A stretch of DNA of 45,177 bases from Bdellovibrionales bacterium GWA2_49_15 (GTDB taxonomy: Bacteria > Bdellovibrionota > Bacteriovoracia > Bacteriovoracales > Bacteriovoracaceae), in contig MEPP01000024.1 in assembly GCA_001769855.1 (NCBI GenBank), forward strand, positions 8,633 through 53,809, in the 5' to 3' direction. The translations under genes and the position numbers were made by a program. Positions 33,090 through 41,256 of this stretch are shown here, piece by piece (the first letter of the stretch is position 1; each line of letters opens with the position of its first letter). The notes below the pieces were generated by a model. It was not told the DNA's origin. It did not search any database and saw only the letters and a program-made list of their open reading frames with translations.

Positions 33090-34517
33090 TCAGTCCTGAG
33101 AGGCGCGCTTAGAACGCTTCTCAAGAGATTTTCTCATCTGGACTCGCTCCTGCTCTCTTTTCTTGAGCCATTCAGTCAGGCTTCGGTCAACGGTCTCCAA
33201 TTCTTCGACTAATTTACCTACTACTAATTTTGGAGAGCCCGAAATCTTGCGGAATTCTTTGAGGGACTTGCTGTCCTCTTCCACCATAAGTTTCCGTTTT
33301 TCAACTTCTTCCTTGGTCATTCTATAGATAGGCATGTCCGCCAGATATTCTCTGAACTTATATTTTTTACTGGCCAAGTAATCGACAAAGTCTTTGCGAT
33401 TTTTCTTTTTGGTCGCAACATCGTACTCTTTATTTTTGATAAATTTAATAATCTCGTTATGCTGGGTGAGTTTCTCTTCATATTCCAGACATAAAAGATC
33501 ATAGCGCTTTTGCACGACCTGCAGACGCCTCTTGGTAAAAATCTCGATAATTTCTTCAGGCGTATTCACTATTTTCACACCACGCTCGGAGATGAGCGTG
33601 TAGTTTGGAACCAGGGTGGTGGAAACGGAGATGTTCTTGATTACCTCCTCCAGAGGGGGACGCTGGCCTTTTTTAAACAGCAGTTCAATTTGAATGTCAT
33701 TATCCACAGAGCTATCAATGAAATCCTTCAAAAAACCGTTATCGATAAACTTATTCAAATGCCGGTAAATTTTGGCTGCATCGTAACCGCGGGGAAGTTC
33801 CGTGATATAAAATTTGTCATTTTTCTCTTCAATTTTCATGCTGAAAACCAGGCGCCCGGAAGCATCCGTTTCAACTTTGAGAGTATAATTGTGAACAAAT
33901 GGTTTAATTTTCTTGGGCCTTCCCGAATCCAAAAATTGCAACATCGACTCAATGATATGAGTGTGATGGAAACAGGGAACGACTGAAGAAAAACCTGTAC
34001 CGATGCCCTCAGAGCCATTCAGCAGCATCAGTGGTAATTTTGGCAAAAAGAATAATGGCTCGAGAACTTTTTCATCATAGTTGGGAACCATTTGGACCTG
34101 GTTTATGTCATCAAAAAGCAAAAGCTCTGCAACCTTACCAAGTTTACATTCAATATAACGGCTGGCCGCAGGAGTGGTCTCCATACGCTCCCCAAAATAT
34201 CCTTTTTTGTCTATCAGGGGGTAGTTGTTGGAAAAAGTATAATCCTGGGCCATATTGACGATGGCAGATTCCACCGATTGAGGCCCATGGGGATGCAGAG
34301 TTAGGACAAGGCCGGTCGCTGACGAAACCTTCATCAATCCTTTCGATTGGTTTTTCCAAAGGGTGTACAGAATTCGACGCTGGCCTGGCTTGAGGCCATC
34401 CTCCAGGTAAGGAATGGCGCGATCCATGAGAGTATAGATCTGATAGACCTTATACTCTTCCTTTACAATTTGCTCTAAAGGAATGGTTTCCAAATCATGC
34501 AAGTAACGCTCTTCCAT
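33090..34517 (-). CDS. Type IIA DNA topoisomerase, A (cleavage) subunit, T4 gp52/Top2-like
   Basis: Breakage-rejoining subunit of a type II topoisomerase, 475 residues. The N-terminal winged helix contains YTLMDRAIPYLEDGLKPGQR and HPHGPQSVESAIVNMAQDYT; the active-site tyrosine is Tyr121 in PAASRYIECKL. The next block, PLFFLPKLPLMLLNGSEGIG, also resembles phage T4 gp52 and eukaryotic Top2, which have AASRYI- or AASPRYI-type sites, while bacterial ParC and GyrA normally have MRYTE. The protein stops after the coiled-coil region and has no C-terminal beta-pinwheel, so it cannot be a full ParC (~750) or GyrA (~820). It follows the B subunit by 23 bases, so the two form one enzyme. Confidence 0.85.
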   Translation of the reverse strand: MEERYLHDLETIPLEQIVKEEYKVYQIYTLMDRAIPYLEDGLKPGQRRILYTLWKNQSKGLMKVSSATGLVLTLHPHGPQSVESAIVNMAQDYTFSNNYPLIDKKGYFGERMETTPAASRYIECKLGKVAELLLFDDINQVQMVPNYDEKVLEPLFFLPKLPLMLLNGSEGIGTGFSSVVPCFHHTHIIESMLQFLDSGRPKKIKPFVHNYTLKVETDASGRLVFSMKIEEKNDKFYITELPRGYDAAKIYRHLNKFIDNGFLKDFIDSSVDNDIQIELLFKKGQRPPLEEVIKNISVSTTLVPNYTLISERGVKIVNTPEEIIEIFTKRRLQVVQKRYDLLCLEYEEKLTQHNEIIKFIKNKEYDVATKKKNRKDFVDYLASKKYKFREYLADMPIYRMTKEEVEKRKLMVEEDSKSLKEFRKISGSPKLVVGKLVEELETVDRSLTEWLKKREQERVQMRKSLEKRSKRASQD

Positions 34518-34540
34518 ATTCCGCCCTCTCCCCTAATTCA

Positions 34541-36550
34541 TCACACGGCTTTTTTTGTCGTTTTTTTCTTTTTGACGGCAGCCACTTCCGGCTCCGTCGA
34601 CGACGTCTCAGTATCCAAGAGTAAGCTTTTTCTCAAGTTAACATCCTTGCCGAAACAGACATCCAGCATTTGCCGTGCCTTCACCGCATCGATGGCGGCT
34701 ATCTTGGTATAGGATTTTCTCCCCATAATATGTTTCCATGCCTCGGGTGACATCTCACCAAGACCTTTGTTGCGAAAGATCTCTTTTATTTTTGCCCCGC
34801 CATTTTTAAACGCCTCCAGTTCCTTGAGTGATTCAAAAAAGCGCGTCCCTTTTTCACCAAGCACTTCAAACAGTGGGGCCTTGGCCATCTGAACCACCCC
34901 CATTTCAAAGAGCTCCGGCCAGAAAGTATAGAAGAAGTTGGTCAAGAGAGTGTTGATATGCCCGCCGTCCACATCCGAGTCGGCCAAAAAAACAATATTG
35001 GCAAAACGTAATTCTTCGCGCACCACGGGTTGCCCGATGGTGAGTCCTATTGAGGCCATGATGTCGGCAAATTCCTGATTCGCCAGGACATCTGCAATCG
35101 AGGCCTGAGACACATTCATGGGTTTACCTTTTAAGGCAATCCCGCCATGATAAAGTTTATCTCGCCCTGAGCGCAAGCCACCAATCGCCGAATCTCCCTC
35201 ACAGATAAAAAGAGAGCATTTCGAGCGATCACGTCTTTCGTTGGCATCCAGAAGTTTTTCCACTCGTTGTTTTTTTTGCTTTTTTCCCATCTTACTGGCA
35301 TCCTTCAATTCCTGAAAACGATGCCTAAAGCTGGCGCGCTCCATGACCGCATCCAAAAACTCCTTTTGCTTGCGGATAAAACGATCAATATTTTCACTCA
35401 TGAAGGTTTCCAGCGCCTTCTCTATATTGGGGTCTCTCACCAATTTTCGCTTGGTCTGAGATTCGAAACGGGGATTGGGCATGGTAATGCCTAAGATAAA
35501 AGTCATGCCAGTCAGCACATCATTATCCACCAAGGTCAGCTTCTCTTTTTTAATATTGCGCTCAAGCTTCTCCTTAATGGTGTTGACAAAAATTCGTTTC
35601 ACCCGATCATGATGGAGTCCGCCGTCAAAGGTGGGCGTGGAGTTAACGAAGGAAATAAAACGCTCCCGCTCTTCGCTGGTTTTATCAAAACGCATGGCCA
35701 GGGTAATATCTATTTTTCCCTTGGCCTGACGGCCCTTCGGAGTCACCGTATCAAAAACAGTCGACTCTTCCCCAAAGAGAACCGCCGAAACAGGATCGAT
35801 TTTTTGCGCCAGCTCAAATAGCCCTTTCTTAAACAGATACTTTTCACCATTAAAGGTGAAAAGTAGACCGGGGTTATTATAGGCAAGATCAATAATACGC
35901 TTGCGCAACAAATCCTCGTCCACAATATTATTTTTATAGACTTCCTTGGAGAGCACAAACTCAATTCGCACTCCTGAATGGCCTTTAAAGGGCTTGGGTT
36001 TGGTTTTGCTGATCTTGAGTGCACCATCTGTAAAAGTATAAGTCTGCTCCTGACTCTTGTTGTAGTGCCTCACACGGGCGATAAAGACGTCCGAAGTTAA
36101 GCAAGTTGCGGCGGCCCCAAGACCGTTCTGTCCCAAGGTGCGATGGAGGAACCCATTTTCATCGACCTCATCATCTTTAAACTTTGATCCCGTCCGAAAC
36201 TCTGAATAGACCTGTTCAATCTTACTAAGTGGAAAACCGATTCCATTATCCTCGACCGTGACCCGCATTTTATCGGGGTCCAAGGTGGTATGAATTTCTG
36301 TCACGTGTCCGCGATAGTATTCATCAATGCAGTTATCGAGAATTTCTTCAATGGCCTTCGATTTGGCCTGATGAAATTTCACCGTACGAAACTGTATGCC
36401 CGTATCGGTGTAGATATAAGTTTCCAGATCTTCCACGTCATTACTTCCGAAAATCAGCGTGATTCGATTTCGGCAATGCCATCGTTGATCTTTGCTTTCA
36501 ATAACAGCATCCACGGCTTTACCGCGACGCCTTACTTGTTCAATTTCCAT
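34541..36550 (-). CDS. Type IIA DNA topoisomerase, B (ATPase) subunit, T4 gp39/Top2-like
   Basis: ATPase and TOPRIM subunit, 669 residues. GHKL motifs are EEILDNCIDEYY (Mg-binding Asn), VTVEDNGIGFP and GQNGLGAAATCLTSD, the last in the place of the usual 'GLHGVG' loop. The transducer domain has STPTFDGGLHHD. The TOPRIM domain has CSLFICEGDSAIGG (catalytic Glu) and FLADSDVDGGHI (acidic metal site). The C-terminus is Lys-rich (AAVKKKKTTKKAV). ATG 36550 follows AGGA by 8 bases. Compared with ParE/GyrB, the N-terminus lacks the 'RPGMYIG' strap; here the matching region begins NRITLIFGSNDVEDLETYIY. It is upstream of, and co-transcribed with, the A subunit. Confidence 0.85.
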   Translation of the reverse strand: MEIEQVRRRGKAVDAVIESKDQRWHCRNRITLIFGSNDVEDLETYIYTDTGIQFRTVKFHQAKSKAIEEILDNCIDEYYRGHVTEIHTTLDPDKMRVTVEDNGIGFPLSKIEQVYSEFRTGSKFKDDEVDENGFLHRTLGQNGLGAAATCLTSDVFIARVRHYNKSQEQTYTFTDGALKISKTKPKPFKGHSGVRIEFVLSKEVYKNNIVDEDLLRKRIIDLAYNNPGLLFTFNGEKYLFKKGLFELAQKIDPVSAVLFGEESTVFDTVTPKGRQAKGKIDITLAMRFDKTSEERERFISFVNSTPTFDGGLHHDRVKRIFVNTIKEKLERNIKKEKLTLVDNDVLTGMTFILGITMPNPRFESQTKRKLVRDPNIEKALETFMSENIDRFIRKQKEFLDAVMERASFRHRFQELKDASKMGKKQKKQRVEKLLDANERRDRSKCSLFICEGDSAIGGLRSGRDKLYHGGIALKGKPMNVSQASIADVLANQEFADIMASIGLTIGQPVVREELRFANIVFLADSDVDGGHINTLLTNFFYTFWPELFEMGVVQMAKAPLFEVLGEKGTRFFESLKELEAFKNGGAKIKEIFRNKGLGEMSPEAWKHIMGRKSYTKIAAIDAVKARQMLDVCFGKDVNLRKSLLLDTETSSTEPEVAAVKKKKTTKKAV

Positions 36551-36644
36551 AAGTTGCATCCTGACGAAAAACTTAAGTTGTGATAACCTAACCTGCTCAT
36601 TTAAAATTAAGGTTAAAAGGCCTGTAAACTACTGGAAAGGCACC

Positions 36645-37274
36645 GTGCATAATTTTTTGCGTTTTTTTTCATGTTTTACGACATTCTTTTTTTTACTATT
36701 TCCTCAGTTAAGTCAAGCTGAATCGGCCCTCCAGCGTCTTCCACTTCCCGATAAAATAAAAGAAAAAATAAAAAAACACGACATTCACGTTGAAAGCAAA
36801 GTAGAAACGTTTGAAGGGGACGGACAAAGCATTAAAGGTGAGGGCCAGAGGCTAAAATTTCAAATTATCGGGCTCCACAAGAAATCTTGCGCGCGCGCGT
36901 TGGCAATTTTGTCGCAATACGAAAACTTTAAAAACCATATCGATTTTGTCAAAGATTCTCGTTACACTGAAGCAACACAGGAAATTTACCTTTTGCTGAG
37001 TTCCTCTCTCCTCCCTTTTGACATGAGCCTTTCTTTTAAAATTCCACGCATTACTGGACCTGGAGACTATGCTTTTTCATTTCAAAAAGGTTTTTTGAAA
37101 GATTTAGTTGGAACAATTCATATTGCCGATGAAAAGGAGTTTTGTCTGTTTTATACCGAGGCATCCTGGAGCGGCCCCTATAGTAATATCCCCTCTCCCA
37201 TTTTTGAGCTGTTTTCCACAACTCTTTCTCGACTGTCCATGGAAAAGCTATTTAAGATATCCGGAAGCTTTTAA
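36645..37274 (+). CDS. Exported SRPBCC/START-like protein, unknown function
   Basis: 209-residue protein. GTG 36645, with AAAGG about 5 bases upstream, gives a signal peptide (VHNFLRFFSCFTTFFFLLF, ending SQAES). The mature part looks like an SRPBCC helix-grip domain: strand IHVESKVETFEGDG, long helix CARALAILSQYENFKNHIDF ('dy..~p.fi...'), then paired strands ending in a C-terminal helix. This fold usually binds lipids or other hydrophobic ligands. The family call is by pattern only. It is divergent from the topoisomerase operon with 94 bases between, and a GNAT gene follows on the same strand. Confidence 0.6.
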   Translation: MHNFLRFFSCFTTFFFLLFPQLSQAESALQRLPLPDKIKEKIKKHDIHVESKVETFEGDGQSIKGEGQRLKFQIIGLHKKSCARALAILSQYENFKNHIDFVKDSRYTEATQEIYLLLSSSLLPFDMSLSFKIPRITGPGDYAFSFQKGFLKDLVGTIHIADEKEFCLFYTEASWSGPYSNIPSPIFELFSTTLSRLSMEKLFKISGSF

Positions 37275-37295
37275 TATCTAAAACACAGGCCTGAA

Positions 37296-37739
37296 ATGAA
37301 AGTGCTGCGAATCCATCCAAAAGACACCATTAGCATCCGCCATCAGATGCTGCGTTCAGGGAAACCTATCGATAGCTGTATCTACAATGGAGACGACGAC
37401 GAACAAACATTTCATCTTGGCGCCTTTGTCGATACAAAACTTGTCAGTGTTGCTTCTTTTTATTTTGAAAAACATCCAATCCTGCTACCACCTTACCAAT
37501 ATCGCTTGCGAGGGATGGCGACGCTATCCGAACATCAACGCAGTGGTTTAAGTTCTGAGCTCCTAAAGATGGCGTTTCCTATCATTAAGCAAAATCTGGC
37601 TTCCCTCTTATGGTGCAATGCACGTCTCACGGCGGTTGGCTTCTACGAGAAGGTCGGGTTTGAAAGGGTGGGCGAATCATTCAACATTAGCGATATTGGC
37701 GAACACATCTTGATGACTAAAAAAATTGAGATCGATTAG
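37296..37739 (+). CDS. GNAT-family N-acetyltransferase
   Basis: 147-residue acetyl-CoA-dependent acetyltransferase; substrate unknown. The fold is recognisable from YRLRGMATLSEHQRSGLSSE, the acetyl-CoA binding strand and pyrophosphate loop (R/Q-x-x-G-x-x-S), then LLWCNARLTAVGFYEKVGFE, the usual C-terminal 'A...FYek.GF' block. Length is normal for a single-domain GNAT. It starts 21 bases after the SRPBCC-like gene and ends 2 bases from the convergent secreted protein gene. Confidence 0.88.
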   Translation: MKVLRIHPKDTISIRHQMLRSGKPIDSCIYNGDDDEQTFHLGAFVDTKLVSVASFYFEKHPILLPPYQYRLRGMATLSEHQRSGLSSELLKMAFPIIKQNLASLLWCNARLTAVGFYEKVGFERVGESFNISDIGEHILMTKKIEID

Positions 37740-37741
37740 GA

Positions 37742-38203
37742 TTAGTTAGAAGCGGCCCCTAATTCCACAAGACACATGGATTTGTTAAGTCTCCGATGCT
37801 GAAGAATGTACTGCTCCTTCGCACAATCAGAGAATTTAGAAAACATCTTTAAAGGTGCACAGGCCAAGACCCGTTCTGCTTTTGTATCCAGCCCCTCTTT
37901 TCGCGCCGTTTTACAGCGTTCAAAGGAAGGTTGATCGACACAGGCAAAATGGCGGGACTTGCAGTCATAAATGAGAAATTCTCCCTCGAAATACTTCAAC
38001 GAAATCCTCATCGACGGTCGATATGGTTCTTCATTCCCTACTTTGGCGGCCCGCATTTTGGTATCCACGTAAGTTTTTTTTAAACCTTCCGGGCCGGAAG
38101 GTTTCTCCTTTACGGGAGCAGAGGCCTCAGCACTTTGCTCTTGGGCCGTCACACTGAGAGCGCTCAAGACAAAGATCGTCAAAAAAAGTAAAAGTTTCAT
38201 CAT
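37742..38203 (-). CDS. Secreted cysteine-containing protein, unknown function
   Basis: I do not recognise a family. The 153-residue protein begins with a signal peptide (MMKLLLFLTIFVLSALSVTA, then Gln). A Pro/Glu/Ala-rich spacer leads to a basic region and a compact part with six cysteines (YDCKSRHFACVD, ERCKTA, LACAPL, SDCAKE, SMCLVE), suggesting up to three disulfides in the periplasm. The start at the first of two ATGs (38203) is arbitrary; the longer frame to 38278 would overlap the argS start region. It is divergent from argS and convergent with the GNAT gene. Confidence 0.65.
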   Translation of the reverse strand: MMKLLLFLTIFVLSALSVTAQEQSAEASAPVKEKPSGPEGLKKTYVDTKMRAAKVGNEEPYRPSMRISLKYFEGEFLIYDCKSRHFACVDQPSFERCKTARKEGLDTKAERVLACAPLKMFSKFSDCAKEQYILQHRRLNKSMCLVELGAASN

Positions 38204-38298
38204 AAGTACTTCTAGTCCTTTTCTCTCCCTCTTAATTGTCCTATAATACGACGCACGCTGCAATAATACATTCTGCATTTTTTTTGGAATTGAGCCTT

Positions 38299-40056
38299 AT
38301 GGAAAAACTATTACATCAGCCGGCCTTAAAACTTTTGGCCCAGGCCCTGCGCACCAACATTCAACAGCTCTTCAATATCCCGTTTGAGGAGTCTGAGCTC
38401 TACCATCAGATAGTGCGTGCTCCGGACCTCTCTCTCGGGCACTTTGCCTTTCCCTGCTTTCCTCTGGCAAAGATGCTTAAGCAAGCGCCTCCCGTCATTG
38501 CCCAGAAACTAGCGGAAGCGGGGCAATTTTCACCTGAAATTCAGTCCGCCAAGGCCACAGGGCCTTATCTCAATTTTATCCTCACTGAAAAATTCTACGG
38601 CGAGCGGATTCTTGCCCCGATTATCTCTGGGGATTTTTTAAAAGCCCCCCTCTTAAAGAATCCACCCGCCACGATGATCGAATACAGTCAACCCAATACT
38701 CACAAAGAACTTCACGTCGGTCACATGAGAAATTTGTGTTTGGGCAATGCTCTAATACGTTTATACCGATATACCGGTCATAAAGTTTATGCCGTCACCT
38801 ACCCGGGTGACGTTGGAACCCATGTGGCAAAATGCCTATGGTACATGAAAAAACATATTACGAGCGGTCCTCCTACAGAAAAAAAAGGAGCCTGGCTGGG
38901 CGAACTTTACTCCAAGGCCAATAATCTTTTAGAAGATGAAGTGGGCACCCCGACCGAAGTTGCCAATCGCCAGGAACTCACCTTGATTTTGAAGCAACTG
39001 GAAGCTCGTCAAGGTGAATATTTTGATCTATGGCTGGAAACCCGCGAATGGTCCATTCAATTAATGAAGGATGTCTACAGGTGGGCCGAGGTGGAATTTG
39101 ACCACTGGTTTTGGGAATCTGAATTTGATTCATCCTCTCTTAAGTTGGCCCATGAGTATTATAAAAAGGGTCTATATATTGAAAGTGAAGGCGCCATTGG
39201 CATGGACCTAAGCCAAGACGGGCTTGGCTTCTGCATGATTATTAAATCTGATGGTACCGGTCTCTATGCCACCAAAGACATTGCCCTTGCCCAAAAAAAA
39301 TTCAAAGACTACCCCATTGAAAAAAGCATTTACATTGTTGATAAACGCCAGGCCCACCACTTTAAGCAAGTTTTTAAAGTCCTGGAGAAACTTGACTTTC
39401 CCCACGCCAAGGATTGCTACCATCTCCAGTACGATTTTGTGGAATTGCCAAGCGGGGCCATGAGTTCGCGCAAAGGCAATATTGTGCCGATCATGGCGCT
39501 CATAGATCAGATGCAGGAAAAAATTAAAACCGACTTCCTCAATAAATATCTGACCGAATGGACGGCCGAGGAAATCGCTCAGACGGCCACGATCATCGCC
39601 AATGGCGCAATCAAGTACGGCATGATCCGAATGGATAACTCACGCAAAATCGTCTTTGAGATAAGTGAGTGGCTCAAGCTTGATGGCGAGACCGGCCCTT
39701 ATCTGCAATATGTCTGTGCCCGCATCAATTCTTTGTTCTTAAAATTTCCCGCAGAAAAGCTTGATCAGTCCGATTGGAGTCTTTTGAAGAATCCGCGAGA
39801 ATTTGCACTCATGGTTCACCTCTCAATGTTTAATACGATCGCCGTGGACGCCACACTCTTACACAAAACACCTGTTCTCTGTGGCTACCTCTATGATCTC
39901 GGCAAGCTGTTTAACAATTTCTACGCAGAATGTTCAATTGGAAGACTCGATGACTTGAAACTAAAACAGGCCCGAATGGCCTTGACCTATGCCGTTGGCA
40001 CAGTGATGAAGCAAGGGTTGGCACTTCTAGGAATTGAAGCCCCCGCTCGAATGTAA
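38299..40056 (+). CDS. argS: Arginyl-tRNA synthetase
   Basis: Class I synthetase that charges tRNA-Arg, 585 residues. The N-terminal tRNA-binding (Add-1) domain contains LGHFAFPCFPLAK. The catalytic core has EYSQPNTHKELHVGHMRN, with the HVGH form of the HIGH motif at residues 139-142, and GDVGTHV. The KMSKS-like loop is MSSRKGN at 388-394, typical for ArgRS. The C-terminal helical anticodon domain ends LALLGIEAPARM, matching the family's invariant '...LLGI..peRM' ending. ATG 38299 removes a spurious extension that would overlap the divergent gene. A terminator follows. Confidence 0.97.
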   Translation: MEKLLHQPALKLLAQALRTNIQQLFNIPFEESELYHQIVRAPDLSLGHFAFPCFPLAKMLKQAPPVIAQKLAEAGQFSPEIQSAKATGPYLNFILTEKFYGERILAPIISGDFLKAPLLKNPPATMIEYSQPNTHKELHVGHMRNLCLGNALIRLYRYTGHKVYAVTYPGDVGTHVAKCLWYMKKHITSGPPTEKKGAWLGELYSKANNLLEDEVGTPTEVANRQELTLILKQLEARQGEYFDLWLETREWSIQLMKDVYRWAEVEFDHWFWESEFDSSSLKLAHEYYKKGLYIESEGAIGMDLSQDGLGFCMIIKSDGTGLYATKDIALAQKKFKDYPIEKSIYIVDKRQAHHFKQVFKVLEKLDFPHAKDCYHLQYDFVELPSGAMSSRKGNIVPIMALIDQMQEKIKTDFLNKYLTEWTAEEIAQTATIIANGAIKYGMIRMDNSRKIVFEISEWLKLDGETGPYLQYVCARINSLFLKFPAEKLDQSDWSLLKNPREFALMVHLSMFNTIAVDATLLHKTPVLCGYLYDLGKLFNNFYAECSIGRLDDLKLKQARMALTYAVGTVMKQGLALLGIEAPARM

Positions 40057-40064
40057 TAAAAAAA

Positions 40065-40096
40065 GCGACCTCCCATTCGGGAGGATCGCCTTTTAT
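40065..40096. terminator. Bidirectional terminator between argS and flagellin
   Basis: Stem GCGACCTCCC with GGGAGG-A-TCGC (one bulged A) and loop ATTC, flanked by an A run on the left and CTTTTATTT on the right. It therefore has a T tract on both strands and can serve the two convergent genes. Confidence 0.85.
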
Positions 40097-40114
40097 TTAA
40101 AACTGCGATTCGAT

Positions 40115-40948
40115 TTAGCCGATCAATTTCAAGGCTGCAGAGCCTTGAGCATTGGCTTGGGCCAAAACTGAAGTACCTGAGTTGGTCAAGATATTGAGTT
40201 TTGTATTCTTGGCCGTTTCAGCTGCAAAATCTGTATCACGGATACGAGAATTCGCACTGGAAAGGTTTTCACCCGATACTTGCAAGTTTTGAATCGTCGA
40301 TGCCAAGCGGTTCTGTTTGGCACCAAGTTCAGCGCGTTGTCCGGAAATCATTGAGATGGCATCATCTAAGACTGCCAGAGATTCCTGAGCGCCTGTTTTC
40401 TTGGAAATATCAATACTGCTTACACCTAAACTCTCGATTGTCGAGTTCGATGCACCAGCATTGTACTTAATCCTATCCTGGAAATCGTTATTGTTAATGC
40501 CGATTTGGAAATCATATTCCTCACCGGTACCATTCAAGAGCTTCTTGCCGTTGAATTCGGTAACTTGAGAAATTCTTTCAATCTCTTGTTTCAAGTTCTG
40601 ATACTCGAGATTGGTAAATCCTCTCTCAACATCTCCGACGGTGTCTGAAGCAGCTTGCATGGAGAGTTCTCTTAATCGTGTAAGAATGCTCGATACTTCA
40701 GAGAGTCCACCTTCAGCAGTCTGAATCATTGAAACGCCGTCTGAGGCGTTTCGTTCCGCTTGCTGGAAACCACGAACTTGGGCCTTTAATTTTTCACTAA
40801 TGGCCAAACCCGCAGCGTCGTCAGCAGCTCGAACGATCCTAGTACCACTGGAAAGTTTTTCGAGAGTTCTCTGTTGATCGCCATTGCTTACACCAAGAGT
40901 CCTCTGGGCAGAGAGCGACGTCACATTGGTGTTAATGCGCAAACCCAT
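40115..40948 (-). CDS. fliC: Flagellin
   Basis: Filament protein of 277 residues. The N-terminal D0/D1 part reads MGLRINTNVTSLSAQRTLGV then LEKLSSGTRIVRAADDAAGL, and the C-terminal D1/D0 part contains NRLASTIQNLQVSGENLSSA and ends LAQANAQGSAALKLIG. The variable D2/D3 region is almost absent, giving a short flagellin. AAGGAGG lies 6 bases before the ATG at 40948, a strong ribosome site for an abundant protein. No signal peptide, as expected for export by the flagellar system. No other flagellar gene is in the window, so this may be one of several dispersed flagellin copies. Confidence 0.96.
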   Translation of the reverse strand: MGLRINTNVTSLSAQRTLGVSNGDQQRTLEKLSSGTRIVRAADDAAGLAISEKLKAQVRGFQQAERNASDGVSMIQTAEGGLSEVSSILTRLRELSMQAASDTVGDVERGFTNLEYQNLKQEIERISQVTEFNGKKLLNGTGEEYDFQIGINNNDFQDRIKYNAGASNSTIESLGVSSIDISKKTGAQESLAVLDDAISMISGQRAELGAKQNRLASTIQNLQVSGENLSSANSRIRDTDFAAETAKNTKLNILTNSGTSVLAQANAQGSAALKLIG

Positions 40949-41256
40949 TGTTTCCTCCTTGATCCCGCGTTCCGACCTGGAACTCGAACCTCTAATTACC
41001 TTGAGGCCAATGAGCTTACTGCTCGATGGAATTTGATTTTTTGATGCATACAAAATATGCACCGTTCAAGAACCTCTTCGGAGCTTTACAAAATACCTTA
41101 AGCAAAATTTACCGAAAAAAATAAAAACCAACCTGCACGCTGTGAAAACTTTTCTTTTTTTAAAGTAACAGTTTTTTTCAGTCGGTCATTCTTAATCGCC
41201 GTAATTTCACGGTAAAAGCATTCATTTTAACCTGCAAAAATCCCGAATAGTTGCTA
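40949..41256. other. Divergent intergenic region, flagellin and pseudo-receiver gene
   Basis: A 308-base A/T-rich gap holding the 5' regions of both genes. It includes a CCGTAATTTCACGG inverted repeat near 41204-41217. I looked for sigma28 (TAAA...GCCGATAA) and sigma54 (TGGCAC...TTGCA) boxes before flagellin and could not place one confidently. The flagellin leader is about 100 bases or longer. Confidence 0.5.

Noticed and set aside
33090..36550. Ordinary parC/parE naming
   Set aside because: The A subunit lacks the C-terminal pinwheel and has an AASRYI-type active site, so the standard symbols would claim more than the sequence shows.
36492..36644. N-terminal extension of the SRPBCC-like protein
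   Set aside because: It would overlap the divergent topoisomerase start; GTG 36645 has a ribosome site and opens a proper signal peptide.
40949..41256. Sigma28 or sigma54 promoter for flagellin
   Set aside because: Neither consensus could be placed with acceptable match and spacing.
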